NCBI RefSeq assembly: GCF_012932145.1
Contig: NZ_MWOK01000005.1
Location: 159,070 to 223,069, forward strand
Direction: 5' to 3'
DNA length: 64,000 nt
Origin: Acidovorax sp. SRB_14
GTDB lineage: Bacteria > Pseudomonadota > Gammaproteobacteria > Burkholderiales > Burkholderiaceae_C
Made by a program: the position numbers and the translations under genes. Each line of letters opens with the position of its first letter. Within the stretch, counting starts at the first letter, position 1. Shown here in pieces: positions 19,826 to 31,153 of this stretch. The notes beneath the pieces are model-generated. The model worked only from the letters and a program-made list of their open reading frames with translations, was not told where the DNA came from and ran no database searches.

Positions 19826-20698
19826 TCAGGCCACGGCGTCGGCCGGCAGGCGCTGCAGCATGGCCAGGCTTTGCGCGATGGTGTTGCGCAGTTCACGGCG
19901 GTCGCAGATGAAGTCGACGGCGCCCTTGGTCTGCAGGAACTCGGCACGCTGGAAGCCTTCTGGCAGCGTCACGCGCACGGTCGATTCGATCACGCGCGGG
20001 CCGGCAAAGCCGATCAGCGCCTTGGGCTCGGCAATGACGATGTCGCCGACGAAGGCGAAGCCGGCGCTCACGCCGCCCATGGTCGGGTCGGTCAGCACGC
20101 TGATGTAGGGCAGGCCCTTTTTCGCCAGGCGCGTCAGCGCGGCGTTGGTCTTGGCCATCTGCATGAGCGAGAGCAGGCCCTCCTGCATGCGCGCGCCGCC
20201 CGTGGCGGTGAAGCAGATGAAGGGCACCTTCTGCTCAATCGCGGTTTCGACGCCGCGCACAAAGCGCTCGCCGACCACCGAGCCCATGCTGCCGCCCATG
20301 AAATCGAACTCGAAGCAGGCGACGACCACGTTGATGCTTTTGACCGCACCGCCGAAGACGATGAGGGCGTCGGTCTCGCCGGTGTTCTCCAGCGCTTCTT
20401 TCAGGCGTTCGGGGTACTTGCGGCTGTCCTTGAACTTGAGGGCATCGACCGGCAGCACTTCCTGGCCCAGTTCGTAGCGGCCTTCGGGGTCCAGGAACGC
20501 GTCGAGCCGCATGCGCGCGCCGATGCGGTGGTGGTGGCTGCAGGTGGGGCAGACGCACTGGTTGTGCTCCAGGTCGGCCTTGTAGAGCACGCTGTCGCAA
20601 CTCGGGCATTTGACCCAGAGGCCTTCGGGCATCTGGCGGCGCACCGTCGGGTCGGTGGGCTGGATTTTGGAGGGCAGGAGTTTTTCAAGCCAGGACAT
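19826..20698 (-). CDS. accD: Acetyl-CoA carboxylase carboxyltransferase subunit beta
   Basis: A 290-residue subunit that, with AccA, transfers carboxyl from biotin to acetyl-CoA in fatty-acid synthesis. The N-terminal zinc ribbon has the four cysteines (C31, C34, C50, C53). The crotonase-like domain shows [29 protein letters not shown] and the oxyanion region [15 protein letters not shown]. It is last of the fimV-truA-trpFBA-accD run, 54 bases after trpA; trp-accD linkage is common in proteobacteria. Confidence 0.97.
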   Translation of the reverse strand: MSWLEKLLPSKIQPTDPTVRRQMPEGLWVKCPSCDSVLYKADLEHNQCVCPTCSHHHRIGARMRLDAFLDPEGRYELGQEVLPVDALKFKDSRKYPERLKEALENTGETDALIVFGGAVKSINVVVACFEFDFMGGSMGSVVGERFVRGVETAIEQKVPFICFTATGGARMQEGLLSLMQMAKTNAALTRLAKKGLPYISVLTDPTMGGVSAGFAFVGDIVIAEPKALIGFAGPRVIESTVRVTLPEGFQRAEFLQTKGAVDFICDRRELRNTIAQSLAMLQRLPADAVA

Positions 20699-20752
20699 GG
20701 GGTTTCCTCTTCAACGGCGCTGGCGCGCACAGGGGTGGGCGCCAGCGCAGGA

Positions 20753-21558
20753 TTATGCGTCGAGTGCCTTGCGCACACCGCGCAAGAAGCTCACGGCCAG
20801 CGGCACGACCTTTTCGTGGGGCTGGTCGTCGAGCAGCTGGATGATGCGGCTGCCGATGACCACGGCGTCGGCCACGCGGCCCACGGCCTGGGCGGTGGCA
20901 GCGTCGCGGATGCCAAAGCCGACGCCGACGGGGATGTGCACGTGCGCGCGGATGCGCGGCAGCATCTCTTCGACGGCCGAGGTGTCGAGCGCGGCCGAGC
21001 CGGTCACGCCCTTGAGCGAGACGTAGTAGACGTAGCCGCTGGCCACGCGCGCCACCTGCGCCATGCGCTCGGGCGTGGAGGTGGGCGCCAGCAGGAAGAT
21101 CAGGTCCATGCCGTGGGCGCGCAGCTCGGCGGCAAAGGCTTCGCATTCCTCGGGCGGGTAGTCGACGATGAGCACGCCGTCCACGCCCGCGGCTGCAGCG
21201 TCGCGCACAAATGCGCCCTCGCCATGGACCTGGTCGTAGCGCTCGACCGGGTTGGCGTAGCCCATCAGCACCACGGGCGTGGTCTGGTTGCGCTTGCGGA
21301 ACTCGGCGACCTGCGCCAGCACCTGCACCATGCCGATGCCAAGGGCCAGCGCCTTCTCGCCCGCCTTCTGGATCACCGGGCCGTCGGCCATGGGATCGGA
21401 GAACGGCACGCCGAGCTCGATGATGTCGGCCCCGGCCTCGACCATGCCGTGCATGAGGGCCGGCGTGATGTCGGCAAACGGGAAACCGGCCGTGACGTAG
21501 GGGATCAGCGCCGTGCGGCCCTGCGCCTTGAGTTGTTCGAAAGTGGTCTGGATGCGGC

Positions 21559-21562
<4 letters not shown>
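20753..21562 (-). CDS. trpA: Tryptophan synthase alpha subunit
   Basis: A 269-residue TIM barrel that cleaves indole-3-glycerol phosphate to indole, channelled to TrpB. Catalytic Glu and Asp lie in [18 protein letters not shown]. The phosphate-binding blocks [14 protein letters not shown] and [13 protein letters not shown] are intact. The ATG overlaps the trpB stop by four bases. Confidence 0.97.
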
Positions 21563-22807
<1,245 letters not shown>

Positions 22808-22830
<23 letters not shown>

Positions 22831-23581
22831 GGGGGGTGTTCGCAAGTTGGGCATCGGCCGCACGCACGGCGGCGACGAAGCGATAAATCTTGTCGGCGTC
22901 CTTGACGCCCTTGATGGGTTGGCCACCAGGGCCGTCAAGCTCGACGCCGGAGCTGATATCAACTGCCAGCGTCTTGCAACGCGGGCGCACCTGCAAAATG
23001 CCATCGGTCACGTTTGCAGGCGTGAGCCCACCACTTAAAACGAGGTGACAGGCGACGCTTGGAGGTAGCAGTGACCACTGAAAGGACTGGCCGCCGCCGC
23101 CATAGCCTTCGACGTGGGCGTCGAGCAGGATGGCTTGGGCGCGAGAGTGAACATGGGCATATTCTACGAGGTCGAAGCGCGCACCCTCGGCCCCCAGGGG
23201 AATGCGCGCGGCGCGCACGAAGGCCCGGGCGCCCTGACCGCTGGCCGCCCAGCATTGCTCGGGTGTCTCATCACCATGAAATTGCAGTGTGGCGCCCGCC
23301 ACATAAGCGCTCGCAGCTATCACATTGGAAGCGGACTCGTTGACGAACAGCAGCACCGGCGTGACAAACGGCGGCAGGCGCGCGGCCAGCTGCGCCGCGC
23401 GCTGGGGCGTGACGGCGCGCGGGCTGGGGGCGTAGAGCACAAACCCCACGGCATCGACGCCCGCCGCCACGGCGGCGTCCACGTCCTGTTCGCGCGTCAG
23501 ACCGCAGACTTTGATGCGGGTGCGCGCTGGGAGAGAGTGTGCGGAAGGGGGGGAGATAAGGCTGGATCGGTGGCTGCTCAT
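22808..23581 (-). CDS. trpF: Phosphoribosylanthranilate isomerase
   Basis: A 257-residue TIM barrel catalysing the Amadori rearrangement in tryptophan synthesis. The catalytic cysteine is C26 in [15 protein letters not shown] and the acid is the aspartate in [20 protein letters not shown] is the phosphate site. The usual length is 200-215. The extra residues are a polar N-terminal lead, a Gly-rich insert ([13 protein letters not shown]) and a short C-terminal tail. Codons for IAASAY coincide with an arm of the dispersed repeat. It is coupled to truA by an ATGA overlap. Confidence 0.95.
23302..23320 (-). repeat. Repeat arm inside trpF
   Basis: On the minus strand the 19 bases read ATAGCTGCGAGCGCTTATG, one mismatch from the arm at 42.6 kb. 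The reading frame passes through intact and codes for IAASAY. Only one arm is present, so coincidence cannot be excluded. Confidence 0.5.
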
Positions 23582-24396
23582 GGCAGCCAATCATACGCAG
23601 GGGTGCGTGTGGGCAGGCCCCACGCGGGGTCGTAGACCGGTCCGAGAAAGTACAGGCCGTCGGGCGAGAACGTGGGCGCGGCCACCTTGCGCGAGCGTGC
23701 CGCCAGCACCTCGCGCACCCAGTCCGCGGGCTGCGCGCCCTGGCCCACGGCGATCAGGCAGCCCATGAGGTTGCGGATCATGTGGTGCAGAAAGGCGTTG
23801 GCCTCGAATTCAAAGCGCCAGTAGCACGCGGTCCCGGCGTCGCCGGTCTGCGGATGCGCGGAGCCGCGGCGCGTGATGTCGATGCGGTGCAGGGTCTTGA
23901 CGGGCGTCGGCGACTGGCAGGCGGCGGCGCGAAACGAGCTGAAGTCGTGCTCGCCCAGCAGGTGGGCGGCCGCAGCGCGCATGGCATCGCCGTCGAGCGG
24001 CCGGAACACCCAGCCCACACGCCCGGCATCGACGCTGGGGCGCACGGGCGACTGCAGCAGCACGTAGGCATAGCGCCGCGCGGTGGCGCTGGCCCGCGCA
24101 TGGAACGCGCCGGGCACGGCCTGCGCCCATTGCACCGCAATGTCGGCGGGCAGAAAGGCGTTCGTGCCACGCACCCACGACTGTGGCGTGCGCTCCAGCG
24201 GCGTGTCGAAATGCACCACCTGCATGAGGCCGTGCACCCCGGCGTCGGTGCGGCCGGCGCACAGCGTGGACACGGGGTGCGTGGCAAAGCGCGCCAGCGC
24301 GGCTTCGAGCTTGTCCTGGATGGTCTGGCCCGAACTCTGGCTTTGCCAGCCCTGGTAGCCGTTGCCGCTGTAGCTGACGCCCAGCGCGAGCCTCAT
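23578..24396 (-). CDS. truA: tRNA pseudouridine(38-40) synthase
   Basis: A 272-residue enzyme that makes pseudouridine at positions 38-40 of tRNA. The catalytic Asp51 lies in [29 protein letters not shown] and [17 protein letters not shown] are family blocks. It sits between fimV and trpF, as in many Burkholderiales, with its stop overlapping the trpF start. Confidence 0.97.
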   Translation of the reverse strand: MRLALGVSYSGNGYQGWQSQSSGQTIQDKLEAALARFATHPVSTLCAGRTDAGVHGLMQVVHFDTPLERTPQSWVRGTNAFLPADIAVQWAQAVPGAFHARASATARRYAYVLLQSPVRPSVDAGRVGWVFRPLDGDAMRAAAAHLLGEHDFSSFRAAACQSPTPVKTLHRIDITRRGSAHPQTGDAGTACYWRFEFEANAFLHHMIRNLMGCLIAVGQGAQPADWVREVLAARSRKVAAPTFSPDGLYFLGPVYDPAWGLPTRTPAYDWLP

Positions 24397-24415
24397 GGTG
24401 TGTCTCCGAAGGCGC

Positions 24416-24466
24416 TGCGGCGCCCCGTGGGGCGCCGCACAGGCTTGACCGTTGCGACGGTCAAGC
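24416..24466 (-). promoter_or_regulatory. Two adjacent perfect hairpins between fimV and truA
   Basis: TGCGGCGCCCC (24416-24426) pairs with GGGGCGCCGCA (24429-24439), 11 pairs with a two-base gap. GCTTGACCGT (24443-24452) pairs with ACGGTCAAGC (24457-24466), 10 pairs with a TGCG loop and overlapping the fimV stop. No T-run follows in either direction, so these are more likely an mRNA stability or partial-termination element than a full terminator. Confidence 0.6.
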
Positions 24467-27028
24467 GAGTTCGGACAGCAGACGCTGCGCCCGGGTCTTG
24501 AGATCGCCGGACGACTCCGCGATTACTTCCTCGATCAGCGTGCGCGCGCCTTCGCTGTCGCCAATGGTGTTGAATTCCTGTGCCAGCGCCAGCTTGGTGG
24601 CCAGAGGGTCGTCGGGCAGGGCGGGGCCCGGGAGGGCCGGCTCAGCGCCATCGGTGCCGTCTCCATGGGCATCGCCGAGGTCCAGCGAAAGGTGCCCCAG
24701 ATCGAATTCCATCATGCCCGAATCGGACACGGTGAAAGACGCCGGCTCGGTGGCGAGAGGCGCGGGCTCGGTGTCAACGCTGTCGAGCGGCGGCAGGTCC
24801 AGCGGGAAATCCATGTCGGCCATGTCGGGCGGTGCGATGGCCGGTGGGCTGGCGACCGGGTCGGGTTCCGGGGCACTGAACGCAGGCTCGGCGTCCGGGT
24901 CGTCGCCCAGCTGCGGCAGTTCCGGCGCGCCGTCTTCCACAGCGGGCGGTGCGGCAGGCAGGTCGCGCGGCGATGGTGCGGCGGCGTGGGCGATGGCTGC
25001 GGCCGCCGCCGCAGCGGCAAAGCTGTGTTGCCCGGGGGGCGGCGCCTCGGTCAGGGCATCGTCTGGCAGGTCGAAGTCGAGGTCCAGATCGAGCGCCGGC
25101 AGCGGCGCGGGGGGGGCAAAAGCGGGCGCAGGGGCCGGCGCGCTGGCATCGGTGGCGGCAGGCGATGCGCCGCGGGACCGGTAGAGCGGGTTCTCGGGGT
25201 CCAGTTCGCGCCCGAGCTCGGCCAGGCGGGCCCAATCGGGCCCTGCACCGTCGGTGAGGCCAAGGACATCGCGGGCCACGGCCTCCAGCGCCTTGCGGTC
25301 TTGGCGCTTGGCGTAGATGTCACCGAGCTTGGCATGCACTGCGACCCGAGACGGGTTCTGGCGCGCGGCTTCCTTGAGAATTTCCTCGGCCTGCAGGTCA
25401 CGGCCATAGGCCAGGTACACGTCGGCCTCTGCCACGGGGTCGACATCGCCGCCGGCGTCGAGCTGGCTGGGCGAGTAGGCCAGCGAGGACGTGCCGGTGG
25501 TGCTCTCGCTGTTGGCCGTGTTGACACGCTGGCCGCCGCTGGCGCCGAAGAACGAGTCGGGCTGTGCGCGGCTGTCGATGAAGGCGCTGTCCGCAGGCCT
25601 GGCCAGGCGGCGGCGCTGGACCACGCGGTAGCCGCCATAGCCCAGCAGCAGGGCCAGCAGCGCGCCGGCTGCGAGTGGAACAGTAGGCTCATCGAGCAGA
25701 TCCGAGAGCATTCCCGACTCCGGTGCCGCAGCCGGGGCCGCCGACGCGGCGGGCGCGGACGCTGCAGAGGGCTGCGCCGGTGCAGGGGCGGGAGTGGCTT
25801 CGGGGACCGGTGCGGCTGGCGTTTCGGCAGCGGCTGCGCCCGTGCTGGCCACCGCAGGGGCGACCGGTTCGGCGGAGGCGGCGACGGGAGCGGCGCTGAG
25901 GCCGGGGTTGCTTACGCTCGGGCCTGGTCCAGTGGCGCTGGCCGCTGCGTCTGGGGCTGGCGCGGTGCCCGAGCTGGCGCTGAGTTGGTTCAGTTCCTCG
26001 ATGTTCTTGGCCAGCTCTTCGACGCGTGCCGACGCCGCATGGGCCTGTTTGCGCTGGGCCAGCAATTCTTCGGTGGCCTTCTGGCCCTGCAGGGCGCCCT
26101 TGGACAGGGTGAGCTTGTCGGGCGCGGTGCTGGTGGGAAGCTGGTCCTCGGTGTGGGCCTGCACCGCGCCCGTGGCCGAGCGCTCGGCGGCGGAGAGCAC
26201 GGTCGCGGGTGCTGCGCCGGCCAGCTTGCGCCGGAATGCATTGAAGTCGCGGCTTTGCACGGCCACGATCTGGCGCGCCTCGCCGGCCGGCACGGCCTGT
26301 GCCTGGGCTTCGCTGGGCAGTTGCAGCACGGCGCCTGCCTTGATGCGGTTGACATTGCCATCGATGAAGGCGCTGGGGTTGCTGCGGACCAGGGCCACCA
26401 GCATCTGGTCCAGCGACACGCCATCGGGGCGGTGCGCGCCGGCAATGCGCCCTGCCGTGTCGCCGCGCCGCACGGTAACGGCGGCGCCGTCTTCGGGCGA
26501 AGTGGGCGTGGGGCGGGCCGCGGGAGCCGCACGCGGGGCCGCCGCTGCGGCGCTGCGTGCCGGACTGGCTGCGGGGGCGGCCGCTTGCGGCAGCGCCGCC
26601 GGGCTTGCGGGGGCCTTGCGCGCCGTGGGCGGGTCGAGCAACAGGGTGTAGCTGCGCGAAATGCGCCCGGCGCCCCAGGTGGCGTTGACCACCAGGTCCA
26701 GAAACGGGTCGTTGACCGGGTTGCTGCTGCTCAGGCGCAGCACGGTGCGGCCGTCGGCGCGCCGCTGCAGTTGCATCTGCACCTGGGGGGCGGTGGTTGA
26801 ATATTCCATGCCCTGGGCGCGGAAGACCTCGGGCGGTGCCGTGGAGGCGCGCAGGGATTCGGCTTCAGCGGGCGTGATTTGCGGCAGGTCGATCTCGGCG
26901 CGCAAGGGCTCGCCCAAGGCGGACTGCACCGTGATCGTTCCCAGGGCCAGGGCGCTGGCGTCTGGCGCATAGACGCCCAGTGACAGCGCAGCAGCGGCCG
27001 CGAGCACGGAATATTTCCAACGATGCAT
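24461..27028 (-). CDS. fimV: FimV-like polar membrane protein
   Basis: About 855 residues. A signal peptide at the front is followed by the FimV N-terminal domain ([20 protein letters not shown]), a LysM-like peptidoglycan-binding stretch near residues 185-235 ([20 protein letters not shown]), a coiled coil, a long Ala/Pro-rich region and one transmembrane helix ([19 protein letters not shown]). An acidic cytoplasmic part with TPR-like helices follows, ending in the conserved FimV C-terminus ([20 protein letters not shown]). In pseudomonads FimV organises the pole for type IV pili and raises cAMP. The ATG is preferred over a TTG four codons upstream. Confidence 0.92.
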   Translation of the reverse strand: MHRWKYSVLAAAAALSLGVYAPDASALALGTITVQSALGEPLRAEIDLPQITPAEAESLRASTAPPEVFRAQGMEYSTTAPQVQMQLQRRADGRTVLRLSSSNPVNDPFLDLVVNATWGAGRISRSYTLLLDPPTARKAPASPAALPQAAAPAASPARSAAAAAPRAAPAARPTPTSPEDGAAVTVRRGDTAGRIAGAHRPDGVSLDQMLVALVRSNPSAFIDGNVNRIKAGAVLQLPSEAQAQAVPAGEARQIVAVQSRDFNAFRRKLAGAAPATVLSAAERSATGAVQAHTEDQLPTSTAPDKLTLSKGALQGQKATEELLAQRKQAHAASARVEELAKNIEELNQLSASSGTAPAPDAAASATGPGPSVSNPGLSAAPVAASAEPVAPAVASTGAAAAETPAAPVPEATPAPAPAQPSAASAPAASAAPAAAPESGMLSDLLDEPTVPLAAGALLALLLGYGGYRVVQRRRLARPADSAFIDSRAQPDSFFGASGGQRVNTANSESTTGTSSLAYSPSQLDAGGDVDPVAEADVYLAYGRDLQAEEILKEAARQNPSRVAVHAKLGDIYAKRQDRKALEAVARDVLGLTDGAGPDWARLAELGRELDPENPLYRSRGASPAATDASAPAPAPAFAPPAPLPALDLDLDFDLPDDALTEAPPPGQHSFAAAAAAAAIAHAAAPSPRDLPAAPPAVEDGAPELPQLGDDPDAEPAFSAPEPDPVASPPAIAPPDMADMDFPLDLPPLDSVDTEPAPLATEPASFTVSDSGMMEFDLGHLSLDLGDAHGDGTDGAEPALPGPALPDDPLATKLALAQEFNTIGDSEGARTLIEEVIAESSGDLKTRAQRLLSELA

Positions 27029-27156
27029 GTGTTTTATCAACTGGTAGGGTTTGCAGCTCGATCAAGCGGCTTGTGGCTTGCATGGTCTGTGCCCGCGCCG
27101 CCCGGCTAGAGAAAAGGTCTGAAAAGCACCATAGCAGCAATGTTTTGCACTGACAA

Positions 27157-27180
27157 GCCAAGCCCGTGGAGGGGCTTGGC
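27157..27180 (-). terminator. Possible terminator after asd
   Basis: GCCAAGCCC pairs with GGGCTTGGC around a six-base loop, 110 bases beyond the asd stop on the minus strand. The following TTGT is only weakly T-rich. The rest of the 261-base asd-fimV gap shows no gene. Confidence 0.45.
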
Positions 27181-27289
27181 AGGGAGCGGGAACAGCGCTG
27201 GGCATGCGCCAAGGTGTTGTCCAAAGACAACGAGCGTAACCAGACGTTTCTGATCTGTGGCCTGTCCACCCGCGCCCAGAACGCCGGGT

Positions 27290-28420
27290 TCAGGCTTCCA
27301 GCAGGATGCGCAGCATGCGGCGCAGCGGCTCGGCAGCGCCCCACAGCAATTGGTCGCCGATGGTGAAGGCGCCCACGTATTCCGGTCCCATGGCGAGCTT
27401 GCGGATGCGGCCCACCGGGATGGTCATGGTGCCGGTGACGGCCACGGGCGTGAGGTCACGGACAGTGGCCTCGCGCGTGTTCGGCACCACTTTCACCCAC
27501 TCGTTGTCGGCGGCGATCAGGGCCTCGATGTCGGCCACGGGCACGTCCTTCTTGAGCTTGAAGGTCAGCGCCTGGCTGTGGCAGCGCATGGCGCCCACGC
27601 GCACGCAGAAGCCGTCGACTGGAATGGCCGCCGTGCCAAAGCCCTCGCCCTGGCCCAGGATCTTGTTGGTCTCGGCCATGCCCTTCCACTCTTCCTTGGA
27701 CATGCCGTTGCCCAGGTCCTTGTCGATCCAGGGGATCAGGCTGCCGCCCAGGGGCACGCCGAAGTTGGCGGTTTCGTGGGCCGTCAGGGCGCGCTGCTTG
27801 GTGATGACCTTGCGGTCGATCTCCAGGATGGCGCTCTTGGGATCGTCGAGCAGGTTGCGCACCTCGGCGTTGAGCGTGCCGTACTGCGTCAGCAATTCGC
27901 GCATGTGCTGCGCGCCGCCGCCGCTGGCCGCTTGGTAGGTCTGCGTGCTCATCCACTCGACGAGACCGGCCTTGTACAGCGCACCCACGCCCATCAGCAT
28001 GCAGCTGACGGTGCAGTTGCCGCCGACCCAGTTCTTGCCGCCCTGCGCCAGCGCGTTGTGGATGACAGGCAGGTTGACCGGGTCGAGCACGATGACGGCG
28101 TCGCCGTTCATGCGCAGGGTCGATGCCGCATCGATCCAGTGGCCGTTCCAGCCGGCGGCGCGCAGCTTGGGGAAGACTTCGCTGGTGTAGTCGCCGCCCT
28201 GGGCCGTGAGGATGATGTCGCAGCGCTTCAAGGCGTCGATGTCGAACGCGTCCTGCAGCGTGGTTTCGTTCTTTGCCATGGCCGGGGCTTGGCCGCCGGC
28301 GTTCGAGGTGGAGAAGAACACCGGCTCGATCAGGCCGAAGTCGTTTTCCTGCACCATGCGGTCCATCAAAACCGAGCCGACCATACCGCGCCAGCCGACC
28401 AAACCTACTAACTTGCTCAT
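27290..28420 (-). CDS. asd: Aspartate-semialdehyde dehydrogenase
   Basis: A 376-residue NADP-dependent enzyme making aspartate semialdehyde, the branch-point precursor of lysine/diaminopimelate, methionine, threonine and isoleucine. The N-terminal dinucleotide site is [18 protein letters not shown]. The nucleophile is Cys136 in [10 protein letters not shown]. The gene lies downstream of an apparent transcription attenuator with Thr/Ile codons (separate entries), which would tie its expression to threonine and isoleucine supply. Confidence 0.97.
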   Translation of the reverse strand: MSKLVGLVGWRGMVGSVLMDRMVQENDFGLIEPVFFSTSNAGGQAPAMAKNETTLQDAFDIDALKRCDIILTAQGGDYTSEVFPKLRAAGWNGHWIDAASTLRMNGDAVIVLDPVNLPVIHNALAQGGKNWVGGNCTVSCMLMGVGALYKAGLVEWMSTQTYQAASGGGAQHMRELLTQYGTLNAEVRNLLDDPKSAILEIDRKVITKQRALTAHETANFGVPLGGSLIPWIDKDLGNGMSKEEWKGMAETNKILGQGEGFGTAAIPVDGFCVRVGAMRCHSQALTFKLKKDVPVADIEALIAADNEWVKVVPNTREATVRDLTPVAVTGTMTIPVGRIRKLAMGPEYVGAFTIGDQLLWGAAEPLRRMLRILLEA

Positions 28421-28440
28421 TTCAACGCCCTTATCAAGTA

Positions 28441-28507
28441 AAAAAACAGTGCAGACCAGACTGTTTGCCCCGGCTCGTCTGGCCAGGGAGGGCGCACGAC
28501 GAACCGG
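28441..28507 (-). promoter_or_regulatory. Transcription attenuator in the asd leader
   Basis: Reading the minus strand, three mutually exclusive pairings are visible. 1:2 is CCGGTTCGTC (28507-28498) with GACGAGCCGG (28479-28470), ten pairs including one G-U. 2:3 is CCAGAC (28482-28477) with GTCTGG (28461-28456). 3:4, the terminator, is AAACAGT (28466-28460) with ACTGTTT (28450-28444) followed by more T. The terminator ends about 20 bases before the asd start. This is the classical layout for leader-peptide attenuation. Confidence 0.75.
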
Positions 28508-28513
28508 ACTGGA

Positions 28514-28615
28514 TCAGCCCTTAATGGTCGTGGTTTTGGTGGTGATTGCGCGCGCGACCACACCGGCCTGGGCGGCGGATGCTGAGTTCAGGGCGAACGG
28601 GCGGGCGGCAAACAT
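28514..28615 (-). CDS. Putative Thr/Ile leader peptide of asd
   Basis: A 33-codon open frame starting at an ATG and ending AITTKTTTIKG and stop. In the last dozen codons it has five Thr and two Ile codons, resembling the threonine leader ThrL of enterobacteria. It stops seven bases before the first attenuator stem. A TACAAT -10-like box lies nine bases before the ATG, so the transcript would be almost leaderless; an internal GTG (giving a 15-residue peptide) is an alternative start. Stalling at Thr or Ile codons would free segment 2 to pair with 3 and prevent termination. The regulatory logic is inferred. Confidence 0.65.
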   Translation of the reverse strand: MFAARPFALNSASAAQAGVVARAITTKTTTIKG

Positions 28616-28623
28616 GGGTAGCG

Positions 28624-28629
28624 ATTGTA
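28624..28629 (-). promoter_or_regulatory. -10-like box for the asd leader transcript
   Basis: TACAAT on the minus strand, placed to start transcription at about 28616-28618, at or just before the leader ATG. No strong -35 hexamer is seen 17 bases upstream. The remainder of the gap to the cupin gene shows nothing clear. Confidence 0.4.
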
Positions 28630-28783
28630 CTGGATCGCGGGTTTTGCTGGCTTCGCCTGAAGGCTAGATGGTTCTGGAAGTACCGGATTGCCAGCCCTGG
28701 GGGCCTGGTCTTGTTCCCGAGCCGCCCCAGTGCTAGGCTTTTCCAGAAAATGTGCCGCCATCTCTGCCTGCCGGAGGAATGCC

Positions 28784-29209
28784 ATGGGTGCTGCTGAAAT
28801 CAAGGTCGGTCAATTGGGCATCCACTACATCGTCGATGGTTCGAGCACGGCGGGACTCGGGATGTTTGAACTCACGGTGCCTCCTGGTTCCAACGTTCCT
28901 CCGCCCCACAGCCATTCCAACAACGAAGAGTGCGTCTACGTGCTGGAAGGAACACTTCGGTACACGGTCGGCGCGCAGACACGCGATCTGGCTCCCGGCC
29001 AGAGCATGGGCACGCCAAAGGGCGTGGTGCATGCGTTCTCGAATCCATTCCATGAGACGGCTCGCGCCCTGATCGTTCAGTCTCCCGACATCGGCGCCCA
29101 ATACTTCAGGGACATCGCCGCCGTGGTCAATGCCGGGGGGCCGCCCGACAAGGCCGCCTTGGTGTCCATCATGTCCAAGTACGGGCTGGTTCCGGCCGCG
29201 CCGAACTGA
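28784..29209 (+). CDS. Cupin-domain protein
   Basis: A 141-residue single-domain cupin. Motif 1 (GSNVPPPHSHSNNEECVYVLEG, split around the metal ligands HSH and E) and motif 2 (GTPKGVVHAFSN, ligand H) are both complete, so a metal-binding beta barrel is expected. The substrate cannot be predicted. The ATG has GGAGGA eight bases upstream. The gene is divergent from asd and convergent with leuB. Confidence 0.88.
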   Translation: MGAAEIKVGQLGIHYIVDGSSTAGLGMFELTVPPGSNVPPPHSHSNNEECVYVLEGTLRYTVGAQTRDLAPGQSMGTPKGVVHAFSNPFHETARALIVQSPDIGAQYFRDIAAVVNAGGPPDKAALVSIMSKYGLVPAAPN

Positions 29210-29267
29210 CGGCGCGGCTGCGTATTGCGAGCGAGGCGCCGCCGCTGCTTCCCGCCGAGCGTCCATA

Positions 29268-29299
29268 AAAAAAGGCAGCCCGCACGGACTGCCTTTTTC
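29268..29299. terminator. Bidirectional terminator between the cupin gene and leuB
   Basis: AAAAGGCAG pairs with CTGCCTTTT across a ten-base loop, with A-run and T-run on the outer sides, so it can terminate both convergent genes. Confidence 0.85.
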
Positions 29300-29330
29300 T
29301 GGTGGCTGCGCTTTTCTTGCGCAGCGGCTT

Positions 29331-30416
29331 TCAGCCCAGCGCCTGCACCACCGCATCTCCCATCTGCGCGGTGCCCACCTTGGTCGTGCCTTCGCTCCAG
29401 ATGTCGGGCGTGCGCAGGCCCTGGGCCAGCACCGCCTGCACGGCACTCTCGATGCGGCGGGCCGCTTCTTCCTGGTTCAGCGAGAAGCGCAGCATCATCG
29501 CGGCCGAGAGGATGGTGGCCAGTGGGTTGGCGAGGCCCTTGCCGGCGATGTCGGGGGCGCTGCCGTGGCTGGGCTCGTACAGCCCCTGGTTCCTGTCGTT
29601 CAGGCTGGCCGAGGGCAGCATGCCGATCGAGCCGGTCAGCATGGCGGCGGCGTCGCTCAGGATGTCGCCGAACATGTTGCCGGTGACCACCACGTCAAAC
29701 TTCTTCGGTGCCTTGACCAGCTGCATCGCGGCGTTGTCGACGTACATGTGGTCCAGGGCGATGTCGGGGTACTGCGCACCCACTTCGGTGACGATGTCCT
29801 TCCAGAACTGGAAGGTTTCGAGCACGTTGGCCTTGTCCACGCTGGTCACGCGGCCGGGGCCGCCCGCGGCCTTGCGCTTGCGGGCCGCCTCGAAGGCGAC
29901 GTGGGCGATGCGCTCGATCTCGGGGCGCGAGTAGCGCATGGTGTCGAAGGCTTCCTCGGCGCCGGGGAAATGGCCGTCGGTGGCGATGCGGCGGCCGCGC
30001 GGCTGGCCGAAGTAGATGTCGCCCGTGAGCTCGCGGATGATGAGGATGTCGAGGCCCGACACCAGGTCGCGCTTGAGGCTCGACGCATCGACCAGCTGCG
30101 GGTAGCAGATGGCGGGGCGGAAGTTGGCGAACAGGCCGAGGTTCTTGCGCAGGCCCAGGATCGCTTGCTCGGGGCGCAGCGGGCGGTCCAGGGTGTCGTA
30201 TTTCCAGTCGCCCACGGCGCCAAACAGCGTGGCGTCGGCGTCCTTGGCCAGCTGCAGCGTGGCCTCGGGCAGCGGGTGGCCGTGGGCGTCAAAGGCGGCG
30301 CCGCCGACCAGGGCCGATTCCATCTCGAACGACAGGTCTAGGGCGTCCAGCACCTTGACGGCTTCGGCGACGATTTCGGGGCCAATGCCGTCACCCGGCA
30401 GAACTGCGATTTTCAT
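29331..30416 (-). CDS. leuB: 3-isopropylmalate dehydrogenase
   Basis: A 361-residue NAD-dependent beta-decarboxylating dehydrogenase of leucine synthesis. It shows [22 protein letters not shown] at the start, the substrate arginines in [22 protein letters not shown], and the metal/NAD region [11 protein letters not shown] with [18 protein letters not shown]. Last gene of the leuC-ecn-leuD-leuB run, separated from leuD by 72 bases holding a repeat copy. Confidence 0.97.
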   Translation of the reverse strand: MKIAVLPGDGIGPEIVAEAVKVLDALDLSFEMESALVGGAAFDAHGHPLPEATLQLAKDADATLFGAVGDWKYDTLDRPLRPEQAILGLRKNLGLFANFRPAICYPQLVDASSLKRDLVSGLDILIIRELTGDIYFGQPRGRRIATDGHFPGAEEAFDTMRYSRPEIERIAHVAFEAARKRKAAGGPGRVTSVDKANVLETFQFWKDIVTEVGAQYPDIALDHMYVDNAAMQLVKAPKKFDVVVTGNMFGDILSDAAAMLTGSIGMLPSASLNDRNQGLYEPSHGSAPDIAGKGLANPLATILSAAMMLRFSLNQEEAARRIESAVQAVLAQGLRTPDIWSEGTTKVGTAQMGDAVVQALG

Positions 30417-30427
30417 TGTTACTTCTC

Positions 30428-30470
30428 TTTTGATAGCTGAAAGCGCTGACTGGGTAAGCGCTGGAGGCGG
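30428..30470 (-). repeat. Dispersed inverted-repeat copy between leuD and leuB
   Basis: TTTGATAGCTGAAAGCGCT, spacer, then AAGCGCTGGAGGCGGATTTG. It lies inside the leu transcription unit. Arms match the family, with several substitutions. Confidence 0.75.
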
Positions 30471-30488
30471 ATTTGACGGTAAATGGGT

Positions 30489-31139
30489 TCAGGGCGCCAT
30501 GGTGTGCGCGAGCCAGGGCTTGGTGGCCAGGCGCTGGGCTTCGAAGGCGGCGATCTTGTCGGACTGGCGCAGGGTCAGGCCGATGTCGTCGAAGCCGTTG
30601 AGCAGGCAGTACTTGCGAAACGCCTGCACCTCGAACGGGATCTCCTGGCCCTGCGGCCTCAGGACCACCTGGCGCTCGAGGTCGATGGTGAGCTGGTAGC
30701 CGGGGAAGGCCGCCACTTCATCGAACAGCTGTGCCACGGTGGATTCCGGCAGCACGATCGGCAGCAGGCCGTTCTTGAAGCAGTTGTTGAAGAAGATGTC
30801 GGCAAAGCTCGGCGCGATCACGGCGCGGAAGCCGTACTGGTCGAGCGCCCAGGGCGCGTGCTCGCGGCTCGATCCGCAGCCAAAATTCTTGCGCGCCAGC
30901 AGGATGGACGCGCCGGCATAGCGCGGCTGGTTCAGCACGAAGTCGGGGTTCGGGCGGCGGCTGGCCGGGTCCTGGCCTGGTTCGCCGGGGTCCAGGTAGC
31001 GCCACTCGTCGAACAGGTTCACGCCGAAGCCGGTCTTCTTGATCGACTTGAGGAACTGCTTGGGGATGATGGCGTCGGTGTCGACGTTCTCGCGGTCCAT
31101 GGGGGCCACGAGGCCTTGGTGAAGGGTGAATTTCTGCAT
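30489..31139 (-). CDS. leuD: 3-isopropylmalate dehydratase small subunit
   Basis: A 216-residue swivel-domain subunit that pairs with LeuC to isomerise 2- to 3-isopropylmalate. Landmarks are [36 protein letters not shown] and [17 protein letters not shown]. It follows the small lipoprotein gene by 14 bases. Confidence 0.97.
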   Translation of the reverse strand: MQKFTLHQGLVAPMDRENVDTDAIIPKQFLKSIKKTGFGVNLFDEWRYLDPGEPGQDPASRRPNPDFVLNQPRYAGASILLARKNFGCGSSREHAPWALDQYGFRAVIAPSFADIFFNNCFKNGLLPIVLPESTVAQLFDEVAAFPGYQLTIDLERQVVLRPQGQEIPFEVQAFRKYCLLNGFDDIGLTLRQSDKIAAFEAQRLATKPWLAHTMAP

Positions 31140-31153
31140 GGTGTGGGAGCCTC

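Noticed and set aside
24452..26800. Long plus-strand open frame opposite fimV
   Set aside because: Gly/Arg-rich shadow of the fimV Ala/Pro-rich coding strand; no domain or ribosome site.
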